A stretch of DNA of 60,000 bases from Symsagittifera roscoffensis (lineage: Eukaryota > Xenacoelomorpha > Acoela > Convolutidae). Below, one piece after another: positions 41,135-50,502 of this stretch (position 1 is its first letter; each line of letters starts with the position of its first letter). The stretch covers positions 40,039,676-40,099,675 of the forward strand of contig NC_087062.1 of the NCBI RefSeq assembly GCF_963678635.1. Reading direction: 5' to 3'. The notes beneath the pieces were generated by a model. That model did no database searches, was not told the origin of the DNA, and worked only from the letters and a program-made list of their open reading frames with translations. Position numbers and translations under genes: made by a program.

Positions 41135-41899
41135 TAGGTCTTCAGAAAAACTGGTTTGAATTTCTTGGGTTTCCGTCTATTTTTGAGCGAGTAAACCAAT
41201 CGAGTTAGTTACGTTTGTTCGCTTAGCGTTTTCCCAGCAATAACATTTTTCTACAAAAATTTGAAGAACTTTGTGCAAAATTAGAAAAAAGTTAGTAAAA
41301 CGTTTTTGAGGCTTTTTTATTTTTGTTTGTAATTTTGCTTTTTGAAAACAACTGATGTCAAACATGCCTATTCTTTTAATTTACACGCTTTTGTATAGTT
41401 CTTTCATCACAGCACGCACAAGGCAAGAAACGACACTTACTTGGATTTTTTTGTAGTTCTCATGATTGTGGTCGGAACATTCCGTGCTTGTTGTGGTCGG
41501 AACATCTCTGCTCTTTTTTGTGATTTGTTGAAACTTAAAGATTTTTAACAAATTTAAAATTTGGGGTCGTTGATGGGTGCAAAAGTTCAAGCTGTAAGGA
41601 AACGTAAGCGGGCAATTTGTCCGGCTCAAAACCTTTCCAAGTTTTTGTCCACTAAATATTATTGGCACACTTTTTACTATTCCAAACGAAATTCAAAAAA
41701 ATTAAGCTTTTGAAATCTTCTTTTTTTTGTAATATAAACTAATTCAGTCACAAATTAAATTGAAATGAGGAATCAAAAGAGCGTGAAAAGTCAAACTGGT
41801 CTTACATGATTTTTTTTTCTAAAAAAAAATTGAGATAAAAACGCATTTAAGATTATTGTCACTCCAAAGATATTGTTTATTTAATCAATTGGTTCTTAA
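41135..41899. other. Intergenic, nothing recognised
   Basis: AT-rich sequence with a short tandem motif (GTGGTCGGAACATTC / GTGGTCGGAACATCT near 41469-41507). No coding signal. Confidence 0.5.
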
Positions 41900-42271
41900 C
41901 AGGGGCGGATCTAGGATTTTATCGAGGGGGGAGCGGATTTTTAAAAAAAATTGATTCATTTTCTGAGGTCTCTCAAATCAGTATAAAAACTATAATTCGA
42001 CTAAATTTTGAGAAAATTTTCAAAAAAAAGTGTTTTTAGGCACTTTTTGCAACATTATGACCAAAAAAATTGCGTTCCTTCGGCACGCGATCACCCTTAA
42101 AACCAGTAAATTTGGGCGCCACAAGCTCTTTTAGAAAAATTTAAGGGTCAGTCAGCCAAAAACAGAAATCTGAAAATAGTACATAGGGGGACACTTTGTG
42201 TCGGTAGGGGGTCGAATCTCTGAGGGAGGGGGGGGGGGGGGGGGAGTCGAGGGTCATCCGCATAGCCGCTG
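41900..42271 (-). repeat. MITE family M1, near-full copy with poly-G run
   Basis: Begins CAGGGGCGGATCTAGGATTTT and its right part (AATAGTACATAGGGGGACAC, then TCTGAGGGAGG) matches the reverse complement of the left part of the complete copy at 50954. An uninterrupted run of about 19 Gs occupies 42226-42244. The far terminus is degraded and no target duplication was found. Confidence 0.7.
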
Positions 42272-42424
42272 CCTCCCACCGATTGTGATTCCAATGATTA
42301 CTGAATTGTTTCAAATAATCAAAGCAATATATTTCATTCAGTGAAAATCAATGAGCAACATGCATCGTGAAGAAAAGTCTCATTGAATGAATTTTCAAGT
42401 CGTCGTAATGAAAATTAGTCAGCT

Positions 42425-42635
42425 TGTTGTGATTCTTACCATTTGTTTTATTTCACTAATTACTTTAAAGTATCTTAACTGGTTAATCTTGATTTGACCT
42501 TGCTATCTTCATTCTCTCCGACGGAGAGAATGACCGCTCACTTTTTAATGTTTTAACTTAGAGATTAATTCACTTTTTAAACATATCTTATTTGTAACTA
42601 AGTAGAATTAACCGTAACAAAGGAACATTTTATCA
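42425..42635 (+). repeat. 5' LTR of Mag-like element
   Basis: 211 bp. Differences from 48798-49008: A/G in CTTACC(A/G)TTTG and G/A in AAAG(G/A)AAC. It contains a perfect inverted repeat with 10-bp arms, ATTCTCTCCG / CGGAGAGAAT, around one A (42511-42531). Confidence 0.95.
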
Positions 42636-44926
42636 TGGCGCAGTCAAACAGCAACGAATCAAACGTGAGAGGTATACCTTCATTTTGGCAGAACCACACA
42701 GTGGACCCACCAATTCCTTGGGAAGAGTGGAGCGATCTATTCCAGCTAGCGATAATCGCAAAAGAGAATATCGACATCGAAAATCTCTTGAATCCAACGG
42801 AACGATATCACCCACCTCCCCCAACATTGGAAAATCCGCCGGAAAACGAATCCGACGCTCAAAAAACATCACGCATCGAGAGGAATATCCAAGAACAAAA
42901 GAGATTCGATGATGAAGAAATGGCCTCAATAAAGTTAGAAACCAAGAAATTCAACGGTATGAGACTGGAAGAGGCGGACAAAAAAATAAGATCCATACTT
43001 TATCTAGCCCTTGGAAACGAAGGAAAGAAAATATTCGGCCAGAAGTTCACAAGAGTCAAAGTTCTACAAATTTCTTTCAAAGAATTTTGGGACAATTTGT
43101 CCACAGCTTTTGTGAGAAAAACAAACATAACCTTCGAAAGACACAAACTCTTAAACAGAAAACAGAGGGACAGAGAATCATTAGAACAATTCTGGGGGGC
43201 ACTGGCTGAAATGGCAAAACGATGTAACATTCCCACAGAAGAAGATGAATGGATTAGAGATATTTTTAATAATAACATGAAGAATTCAGATATCCAACGG
43301 AAACTTCTCACGGAAACCTTACCGCCACTAGAAGCCTTAAACGTAGCCCTGATTGATGAAAAAGGAATTACAAACCACATAAAGATGGCGAGTACTTTTA
43401 AATCCAGCGGATATTCTTCCAACAAATCTTTTAATCATTTTAATGTAAAAAGAGAACCCACCCTAAACATCGAAAGAAACAACACATGTATGAAATGCGG
43501 CGGAAGTTTTACAAAAGGACATCTAGCGGTTTGCCCTGCTAAAGATACAACATGTACGACTTGTAAATATCGAGGACATTTTACTAGACTTTGTAAATCA
43601 CGCCGTAAAAATGTAAATATTGTGGATAGCCAAATTGTAAATAATACGGATCATCATTATCCTTCGGAACAATCAGATGTACATATTGACCACGCTAATA
43701 GAGAATGCTGTGGAGTAATAAATGCATGGTCAGAGTCTGGACAAAGCGATAACGACGATTACTCAGTATTAAACGTAACAACTATCTACGATGATCAAGG
43801 AAAGGAGATGAAGAAACTACTAAATATCGGCTTAGGAAATGAAAACCAAGTAATTCTTAACATACAGGTGGATTCAGCAAGCCCTGTAAGCTTCCTTAAA
43901 CAGAATGTGTTACACGAGTTGAGACTACGAGACCCCTACGTGAAAATATATCCAGTGGATAAAGCTACCAAGGAACTCTATTGTGGATTTACGAACAATG
44001 CAATAAATATCACTGGAAAAGTAATTGTCCCAATTTTCTCAAATGGATGGTCCCACAAGGAATGCCACTTCTTTCTAACTCAAGGCCATGATAGAAACAT
44101 CTTGGGAAACGACAATTTACCAAAAGTCGGAATCGAAGTTTCACAAAAACAATACGCAACACTCACCAACAAGAGAACTTGTAAGTTTATCAATTCCGTT
44201 ACTTCACTTGACATAGATAATGAAATAGAAATGATTGGAAAAACCTTCAAACAACTATTCCTTCGGATTGGAAAAATAAAGAACCAAACAAAAATAACAC
44301 ATTTTCATGAATCATTAAAGCCAATTCAACTAAAAGGCAGGAGGGTCCCTTTACACTTACTAGACTCAGTAAAAACAGAATTATACAGGCTTAAATCCGA
44401 AGGACACATCAAAAATTTAGAAAACTGTGACGAGGACAGATTTATTAGTCCGATAGTTATTACTTGTAAAAAAGACAAATCGATAAAGTTAGCCCTTGAT
44501 TCAAAATTCATCAACAAACAAATATACAAGAACAAATATCAGATGCCTAATATACACGAATTAGTTGATAACGTGGCGGCTCAAATTTCGGACAATTCCG
44601 CCGGAGAAGTATGGTTTACAAACCTAGACCTAAAGAACGCATATAGTCAACTCGCACTGGACAATTTTACTAGCAGCCAATGCAACTTTAGTCTAGTCGG
44701 CGGAGATATAACAGGCACTTATCAATTTTTAACGGGTTTTTACGGACTCGGCGATATGCCAAACGAGTTTCAGAGAGTCATGGACTCAACTTTGGGAAAC
44801 ATTCCTTTTACAAATTGCTACCTCGACGATATATTAGTCGCTTCCAAAGGAAGTTTTAACGATCACAAGAAAATCGTTTACAAAATTTTATCAACGTTAG
44901 ACACTTACAATTTCGCAGTTAAATGA
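42635..44926 (+). CDS. gag-pol: Mag-like Gag-Pol, first part to in-frame TGA (763 aa)
   Basis: Starts at ATG 42635 in strong context (ATCATGG). Gag covers about residues 1-330, with zinc knuckles at 285-300 (CX2CX7HX3C) and 307-320 (CX2CX4HX4C). The protease motif DSAS is at 413-416, with the post-protease ILGNDNLPKVG near 490. RT follows, with NLDLKNAYSQL (about 665), GLGDMPNEFQRVM (about 705) and the active-site YLDD at 729-732. The frame is interrupted by TGA at codon 764 (44924-44926), inside RT shortly after the active site, so no complete RT can be made without suppression. The upstream part makes Gag, protease and a truncated RT. Gag and Pol share one frame with no shift. The TGA is most likely a recent inactivating mutation. 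Confidence 0.9.
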   Translation: MAQSNSNESNVRGIPSFWQNHTVDPPIPWEEWSDLFQLAIIAKENIDIENLLNPTERYHPPPPTLENPPENESDAQKTSRIERNIQEQKRFDDEEMASIKLETKKFNGMRLEEADKKIRSILYLALGNEGKKIFGQKFTRVKVLQISFKEFWDNLSTAFVRKTNITFERHKLLNRKQRDRESLEQFWGALAEMAKRCNIPTEEDEWIRDIFNNNMKNSDIQRKLLTETLPPLEALNVALIDEKGITNHIKMASTFKSSGYSSNKSFNHFNVKREPTLNIERNNTCMKCGGSFTKGHLAVCPAKDTTCTTCKYRGHFTRLCKSRRKNVNIVDSQIVNNTDHHYPSEQSDVHIDHANRECCGVINAWSESGQSDNDDYSVLNVTTIYDDQGKEMKKLLNIGLGNENQVILNIQVDSASPVSFLKQNVLHELRLRDPYVKIYPVDKATKELYCGFTNNAINITGKVIVPIFSNGWSHKECHFFLTQGHDRNILGNDNLPKVGIEVSQKQYATLTNKRTCKFINSVTSLDIDNEIEMIGKTFKQLFLRIGKIKNQTKITHFHESLKPIQLKGRRVPLHLLDSVKTELYRLKSEGHIKNLENCDEDRFISPIVITCKKDKSIKLALDSKFINKQIYKNKYQMPNIHELVDNVAAQISDNSAGEVWFTNLDLKNAYSQLALDNFTSSQCNFSLVGGDITGTYQFLTGFYGLGDMPNEFQRVMDSTLGNIPFTNCYLDDILVASKGSFNDHKKIVYKILSTLDTYNFAVK
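42636..42645 (+). promoter_or_regulatory. Primer-binding site, Ser-tRNA type
   Basis: TGGCGCAGTC directly abuts the LTR with no spacer. It is complementary to GACTGCGCCA, the 3' end typical of animal tRNA-Ser. The gag ATG (42635-42637) is made from the last A of the LTR plus the first TG of this site. Confidence 0.8.
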
Positions 44927-47185
44927 TCGAAGTGCAAATTCTTCCAAAAAGAAATTGAATGGCTCGGTTTTAAAATATCGAAATCAGGAATCGCCCCATT
45001 ATTCGATAAAACCAAGGCAATCAAAGATATTCCAACCCCAAAGAATCTAAAAGAATTAAGATCATTCTTCGGGTCAACTAATCAGTACATTAAATTTGTA
45101 CCAAATCTAGCATCCCTCGGAAGCCCGCTTAGACCTCTTTTAAACAAGAAGTCAATTTTCCTTTGGAATGAAGATCACTCAAAAGCTTTTGTCAAGATTA
45201 AATCTGAAATAGTAAATCTTACCGAAAACACTCATTTCGACGTAAAAAAGCCCACGAGAGTAAAAACAGATGCTTCACATAATGGATTAGGTGCATCACT
45301 TGAACAACTTCATGAGAAAGTTTGGAAAACAGTGTCATTTGCTTCAAGATTTTTAAATCCGCACGAATCGAAATATTCAACAAACGAATTAGAGTTATTA
45401 GGAGTTGTATGGGCGGTTGAACATTACAAAAATTATCTCTATGGCTCCGAATTTGAAATTATCACCGACCACAAAGCTCTCCTTTCCGCTTTGTCACCAA
45501 ATCACGGAAACAAAACATACCATAGCCGATTGACAAGATGGGTAGATCGTCTCCTACCATTCAATTTTACTATCAAACACTTAGCGGGAAAAGATATGGG
45601 TTTTACAGACTTAATTTCAAGAACTCCTTCGGGTAAAGCAATTCCCTCATCACACTACGACGAAGAATTTGTAGTTGCTACTACCAAAAAAATATATAGT
45701 GCACTCAACCCTTCGGATAATGAAAATCCATTACGTAATTCAATTAATTCGATTTCGGAAAATTCCCATTACATGAAATTACGAAATCACGTAATAATCA
45801 CAGCATTGAATTTCGTCAGCTCTTCCATTTCAATCTGCAATCAAAAACATTATAGAACAGAACTTTGTAATTCTAAATGTATTCCTCCGGATTTATCAAA
45901 CACTGATTTTACTAAAATTATCCTATCAAATTCAGCCTTTATCTATTTTTTAATCTTTAACAGTAGCTTAATTAGTAATCCTTCGGATCTCAAACTTATA
46001 AATAGTGTAAATATGTCAAATAACCAAATTGTAGTAAATCCTTCCACTTCCGGGATACAGGTCTCTATCGATTTTCAAATTTCATCAGAACACAAGAAGT
46101 TAGTAACTAAATTCCGAGAAAATCTCAAGTTACCCGAAAGACCTTTGGATTTAAATACATTATTCAATGCAAAATTGGTCGCTTTATTAACGGAAGATGA
46201 TGAATTATTAAACCCAATTGTTAAAGCTCTACAGAAAAAAGTAGATAACATCAATGCGAATTCCCGTTATCTACACCAATTTTCGAAAGAACTTCATGAA
46301 TCCGACGGACTATTATATATGGATGGAAAATTAGTTATTCCGTTTACACTTAGAAACGCCGTTTTAAAAACATTACATGAATCCCACCCTGGCCAATTCG
46401 GTATGAAATACGTGGCACAATACATTTGGTGGCCACACATATATCGACAAATTTACTTCCATGGGATTAATTGCACACAATGCACGCAAACCGGTAAGAA
46501 CATAAAAAGCATCATTCCAACTTCACAAATTAGTGAACTTCCCACCTTATTTGAACCTAATGAGGAAATAAATCTTGATTTTGCCGGCCCACTAGATAAC
46601 AACTGGGGAAACAATAAATACATCTTATTGTGTATAGACCGTTTTTCAAAATTCCCTTCAGCAAAAATTACATCTTCAACGTCATCAAACACAGTAATCG
46701 AATTTCTTCAAGATTATTTTAATCTCCATGGGATTCCAAAATCTATTCGGGTCGACCACGCATCCTGCTTTACTAGTCAGGATTTTAAATTATTTTGCAA
46801 TTCTCTTAATATCAAACTAATATTCTGTACAGTTGGGGACCATCGTTCTAACGGTCTTGTAGAAAAACTTGTTCATACTGTAAAAATCAAATTATTAGCA
46901 ATGTCACTGGATCAACAAAAACCCACATTACAAACCGCCATTTCGAAAATCATTTGGAATCTACGATCTTCCTTCCAATCCAAAATTAAATGCTCACCGT
47001 TCGAAATACACTTTAATAGAAAACCGAACACGATCTGGAAGCAATTGGCATCTAATAATTTATCCGGTGGATTTTTAGACAAAGAGAAGTCGATCTTAAG
47101 CAGAGAAAGGGCCCTCGACTGGAACGCTGACGATCGGGTAGAGGACGGATACAAAGACTCCCTCATACAGAAAAAGAACCAGTGA
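44927..47185 (+). CDS. Mag-like Pol, middle part: RT end, RNase H, integrase
   Basis: The same frame as the preceding ORF, open from codon 765 to TGA at 47183-47185 (codon 1517); the first internal ATG is at 45332. It encodes the RT thumb (EIEWLGFKISKSG, then LRSFFGSTNQYIKFVP), RNase H (KTDAS with Asp at codon 879, ELELLGVVWAVEHYKNYL, ITDHKALL), an integrase zinc region (HESHPGQFG, then NCTQCTQ), and a catalytic core with Asp 1315, Asp 1374 and Glu 1410, i.e. D-x58-D-x35-E. All integrase catalytic residues are present. It is separated from the start codon by the upstream TGA, so it is probably untranslated in this copy. Reading on from the stop is coherent, confirming a single ancestral frame. 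Confidence 0.85.
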   Translation, partial: SKCKFFQKEIEWLGFKISKSGIAPLFDKTKAIKDIPTPKNLKELRSFFGSTNQYIKFVPNLASLGSPLRPLLNKKSIFLWNEDHSKAFVKIKSEIVNLTENTHFDVKKPTRVKTDASHNGLGASLEQLHEKVWKTVSFASRFLNPHESKYSTNELELLGVVWAVEHYKNYLYGSEFEIITDHKALLSALSPNHGNKTYHSRLTRWVDRLLPFNFTIKHLAGKDMGFTDLISRTPSGKAIPSSHYDEEFVVATTKKIYSALNPSDNENPLRNSINSISENSHYMKLRNHVIITALNFVSSSISICNQKHYRTELCNSKCIPPDLSNTDFTKIILSNSAFIYFLIFNSSLISNPSDLKLINSVNMSNNQIVVNPSTSGIQVSIDFQISSEHKKLVTKFRENLKLPERPLDLNTLFNAKLVALLTEDDELLNPIVKALQKKVDNINANSRYLHQFSKELHESDGLLYMDGKLVIPFTLRNAVLKTLHESHPGQFGMKYVAQYIWWPHIYRQIYFHGINCTQCTQTGKNIKSIIPTSQISELPTLFEPNEEINLDFAGPLDNNWGNNKYILLCIDRFSKFPSAKITSSTSSNTVIEFLQDYFNLHGIPKSIRVDHASCFTSQDFKLFCNSLNIKLIFCTVGDHRSNGLVEKLVHTVKIKLLAMSLDQQKPTLQTAISKIIWNLRSSFQSKIKCSPFEIHFNRKPNTIWKQLASNNLSGGFLDKEKSILSRERALDWNADDRVEDGYKDSLIQKKNQ

Positions 47186-48502
47186 CCATTGGAGAAAGGC
47201 TATGATTCAGACCTTCCCACTACTTCAAAACCTCAATCAGCCCGAGTGTCCTTAAACAGTCCGTTTAAAGGTAAATTACTACGGAAAACTAACAGAAGTA
47301 TAAACAGAAATCCCTTCTATAAACAACTAGGTCAGAAAATAATAAACTCAACAAAATCCACGGTCGAATTATCCGACGGAAAAATTATTAGAAAATCGGA
47401 CATCGCCATTCCAAAGTCTAAATCTTCTACAATTCGTTCATTCAAAGGAAATATCTCCTTTCCTTTTTTCTCTAACGCTGATTTACAAGTAGGTCCAAGA
47501 AAGTCATACAAATCGAAGACACAACAGACGCGGAAACCAGACACTAAGTCAGGAAGACAAACAGTGTCGCTCACCCCGGTCACCACCAGATCTAGAGGAA
47601 CGAACCAGCCTTCAAAATCCAACAAATCGAAGAAGAACCAAAATAAAGCCTCGTCGTTGAATACTGGATACCTAGCAGGTGACGAATCAATGTTTATTCC
47701 GTCGGATACGTCGGACATTAGCGATTGGGAATGGATTGCGGGAGGTTTCCCATGTAGAGAAATGATAAGAAAACGCTTCATTTCAGATAACGACAATTTT
47801 AAAAAAGAACCTACCTCATCATTAGATCCTAAAACATATCAAACTAATATAAAACCTGAGATTTTAGACGAACAATCTCAACCCTCGGACACAGCGGAAT
47901 GCCCAATTAGCATAAAACCAGCACTTCAAACTACCTCACATCCACCTGACGAACCTTCTACGGCTACGACAACGGAGCCGCCAAACATTCCTTCGGATTG
48001 GACAAAACCATTGGTGGGAGAAAAACCGGTCGATTTTCCAGTTTTCGAAATAGAGGACTCCTCAGACGAAATTGGAACCAGCGAGGATAGACATCCTAAG
48101 GAAACTAATACCACCGGTAATGAACTTATTTTAAGACGTTCAAGCCGAAATGTTGGCCCCCCTAAATTCTATGGTAAGCGATATTTCATAGATATTATAG
48201 ATGAGCTAGAAAACCAACCAGGCTCCGCTATTAATCCTATATCTCTGGACGAGGATGACAGCTCGAGCTCCCCCACACAAACTTTCAGAGAGAATCCCTT
48301 GGATAATCAGACCAACATTTGCAACACACTACCGGAAGACAGTACACCGGACCTAGCTTACACCCAATCTCCCGATCGATTCTCCATCGCCTCTACTGAC
48401 GATTCTCTGAGAGATGCCGTGAACTGTTTTGAAAATTACATAGACTTAGATAGTGAAATTTTCAACGCCGAGCTGGAAAAATTTATGGAAGGGGACAGCT
48501 AA
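47186..48502 (+). CDS. Mag-like Pol, C-terminal tail after second TGA (438 codons)
   Basis: Continues in the same frame after TGA 47183-47185 to TAA 48500-48502. There is no ATG near its start. The first part (TVELSDGKIIRKSDIAIPKS) looks like the C-terminal module of gypsy-type integrases. The remainder is Ser/Thr/Pro-rich and acidic. It includes LRRSSRNVGPPKFYG (about 48130-48175), a short motif common at the ends of Ty3/gypsy Pol proteins. It is therefore the normal end of Pol, cut off by a second TGA, rather than a separate gene. The TGA has a C after it (CAG TGA CCA), a relatively leaky context, so read-through is possible but untested. Confidence 0.75.
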   Translation, partial: PLEKGYDSDLPTTSKPQSARVSLNSPFKGKLLRKTNRSINRNPFYKQLGQKIINSTKSTVELSDGKIIRKSDIAIPKSKSSTIRSFKGNISFPFFSNADLQVGPRKSYKSKTQQTRKPDTKSGRQTVSLTPVTTRSRGTNQPSKSNKSKKNQNKASSLNTGYLAGDESMFIPSDTSDISDWEWIAGGFPCREMIRKRFISDNDNFKKEPTSSLDPKTYQTNIKPEILDEQSQPSDTAECPISIKPALQTTSHPPDEPSTATTTEPPNIPSDWTKPLVGEKPVDFPVFEIEDSSDEIGTSEDRHPKETNTTGNELILRRSSRNVGPPKFYGKRYFIDIIDELENQPGSAINPISLDEDDSSSSPTQTFRENPLDNQTNICNTLPEDSTPDLAYTQSPDRFSIASTDDSLRDAVNCFENYIDLDSEIFNAELEKFMEGDS

Positions 48503-48797
48503 ACTCATTCAAATTTTAAAACTCACATTTAGTCATTTATAATCTGTACTAGTATTTTGTCTAAAGCGCAATTAGTGCTTACTTAGCTGTAACTACGGAT
48601 TACAATCCGCCGGATTTAGGAAATTTATTATCCTCTATAATTTAGTCATTCCTTTGGAGCATCAAAATGACATTTGTTATACTGTGCAGTATCTAAAATT
48701 TCATTTTGTTGGACTTCTCGAGAGGGAGAAAAAGGGATTGATAACATGTTAGGTACCATGGCGCTTAGTAACTTAAATTTTTTCCCACTAAGGGGAA
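48503..48797 (+). other. 3' untranslated region of Mag-like element
   Basis: No ORF. It ends in a polypurine tract, AAGGGGAA (48790-48797), immediately before the 3' LTR, as required for plus-strand priming. Confidence 0.75.
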
Positions 48798-49008
48798 TGT
48801 TGTGATTCTTACCGTTTGTTTTATTTCACTAATTACTTTAAAGTATCTTAACTGGTTAATCTTGATTTGACCTTGCTATCTTCATTCTCTCCGACGGAGA
48901 GAATGACCGCTCACTTTTTAATGTTTTAACTTAGAGATTAATTCACTTTTTAAACATATCTTATTTGTAACTAAGTAGAATTAACCGTAACAAAGAAACA
49001 TTTTATCA
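48798..49008 (+). repeat. 3' LTR of Mag-like element
   Basis: 211 bp, two differences from the 5' LTR; the palindrome is at 48884-48904. It is followed by the CAGCT duplication. Confidence 0.95.
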
Positions 49009-49012
49009 CAGC

Positions 49013-49641
49013 TCAAACGGTCTCACACAGTAAATCAGTCACATCGTAGCTCGAGCACTCGGTTTTCTGAAGTTTTCCGCTATGAACCATGATGCAAGTT
49101 TGTTCATTGCTGACAGCTTCAATGTTTCCAATACTCCAATCGAACCATTTGTTCGGGTTTTTGATTATGTTGCTGGAGTTAACGCGATTAATCAAAGTTG
49201 GTTCTCCAGATTGGAAACTGACTTCCCAGTTCAACCAGAAGATGAAATCAGAAGGAATGAAATCAGGACATAGACTGTTTATACAGAAGTAGTGAATATG
49301 CGAAAACATTTCGCAGTCAAGATAGTTTTTAAGCGCATTGGCAGCATTGTCGAAATTGAACCTTTTCTCACCATTTACAGTTGATGAAGCGTGAATATTG
49401 TTATCGCTCATTGCCTCTTTTTTGTCATCCTTGTGATATTTGTAAAACAATCCAGTGCACGGCCTGCTCACGCCATAGTCAATATGTGCATTCGTGCACT
49501 CTCGCGTGCGCATGCAGTCGATAGGTTGTATTCCTATGCAAGTCTCGTGTTGAAATCGAACAGGGTGAGTACTCCAATCTGACCACTCTTTCTGAGCAAT
49601 TTTCGAACCCAAATGGCAATGAGTCCCCGTTTGCTCTTCAA
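49013..49641 (-). CDS. Secreted TSP1/C-type-lectin-like protein, exon 2
   Basis: Minus-strand exon after a GATATCAG acceptor (AG at 49643-49642), ending at TGA (49015-49013). The first part shows a thrombospondin type 1-like pattern (KEWSDWSTHP, then CIGIQPIDCMRTRECTN, then SRPCTG). The rest looks like a C-type lectin-like domain (NYLDCEMFSHIHYFC, then FIFWLNWEVSF, then the characteristic end EQTCIMVHSGKLQKTEC...LLCE). Classical Ca-binding EPN/QPD and WND motifs are not evident, so sugar binding is doubtful. In phase with exon 1 (the split codon completes at the junction). The last base of its stop codon is the first base outside the Mag-like element's 3' flank duplication, so the coding region is intact but the native 3' UTR is displaced. 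Confidence 0.75.
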
Positions 49642-50132
49642 CTGATATCAAGTGAGCATTATTTTAGTGCCTTTTTTGCAACATGAATTTTGAAATGGAA
49701 AAAAAACTATTTACGATGGAAAACGAAACATTTTGGATCATTTTGGGAAAAACTCTGGGGAGGATCTAAGATTTTCTCGAGAAATTTTTGTTAAAATTCT
49801 AAGGTTGGTCGGCCGAAAGGGGATGCCGTAAATTAATATCAAAGGGGGGGGGGGGCGCGTTGGTTGCTGAGTGGGTCGAACCCTACCTGATTTTATTTGC
49901 TAAATTCCTTAAAATTGGCGCCCGTTATGCATCTTCATTTAAAACAATTCGGCTTCCAATTTTCAGCCTATTTTTTATAGTTCTTTCAATAAAGTTTCGA
50001 GATCTTACAAGGATCCTCATATTTGCTGCGCAGCTCTTCTGTCAAACTTTCTACCTCGCTTTACAACAAAAACAAATCATTTTGGCTGGAGTAATCAGTG
50101 GTCACTATAAACTATTTAAAACAATACTCTAC
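49642..50132 (-). other. Intron of lectin-like gene
   Basis: 491 bp on the minus strand with a G|GTAGAG donor and an ATATCAG acceptor. It contains a degraded piece of MITE family M1 (49752-49870) with a G-run of about 13 at 49845-49855. Confidence 0.65.
49752..49870 (-). repeat. MITE family M1, degraded fragment
   Basis: Begins CTGGGGAGGATCTAAGATTTT, like other M1 termini, and contains the poly-G segment seen in the copy at 41900, then GCGCGTTGGTTGC. Located inside the lectin-gene intron. Confidence 0.6.
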
Positions 50133-50502
50133 CGTTTTCTAAACACTCAATTCCTTTGCCGTTAACTCTGAAAGAGAATAGAGTAACGCCAATCAATGGT
50201 TGCAGCTTTGAGGTCATCAATCCATCGTCATTTGTAGAGTTCCTGTAGTCCTCGGAAAGCAAAAAGCATATCCTACCAGTTCCAAATGCGCTACTTACAC
50301 AAGATTCACTGCGAAGACATTTCAAAAGACACGAAGATCTCGAGACTCCATATAATTGAATCAGAATATATTCTCTTTGCAAGAATACATTCGGAAAGCT
50401 GTCGTAAAATGCGACTCTCTGAGTGCGCGAATATAAAGCTGGAAGTGGAATAAAAAACAGAAGTGCTAGCCGTAGCATTTCAGTTCGAGTTTTTGCCGCC
50501 AA
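50133..50502 (-). CDS. Secreted apple/PAN-like domain, exon 1 of lectin-like gene
   Basis: Minus-strand first exon. The ATG at 50502 gives a 25-residue signal-peptide region; an internal Met (MLRLALLFFIPLPALYS) would give a tighter signal peptide, so either start is possible. The mature part has the Cys pattern of an apple/PAN module: SRSSCLLKCLRSESCVSSAF, then GRICFLLSEDYRN, and a final Cys in KGIECLEN. PAN modules mediate protein or carbohydrate binding in secreted proteins. The exon ends at a G|GTAGAG donor whose phase matches exon 2, giving a PAN - TSP1 - CTLD protein of about 330 residues acting outside the cell. The frame also runs on to a stop at 50116 if unspliced. The domain call is by pattern only. 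Confidence 0.7.

Larger units (their letters stand above)
42425..49008 (+). mobile_element. Young Mag-like Ty3/gypsy LTR retrotransposon
   Basis: 6,584 bp bounded by 211-bp LTRs (TGTTG...ATCA) that differ at only two positions that I can see, with a 5-bp target duplication CAGCT (42420-42424 and 49009-49013). Two Gag zinc knuckles of the CX2CX7HX3C plus CX2CX4HX4C kind, a Ser-tRNA-type primer site and short LTRs are typical of the Mag lineage. Coding is one frame of 1955 codons broken by two TGA codons. There is no env. It lies antisense to, and immediately downstream of, the lectin gene at 49013-50502. Confidence 0.95.

Noticed and set aside
44924-47185. TGA reassignment or selenocysteine use in the Mag-like element
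   Set aside because: TGA ends TRPA1, env-like and lectin-like ORFs in this window, and no recoding element was seen; mutation or leaky read-through is simpler.
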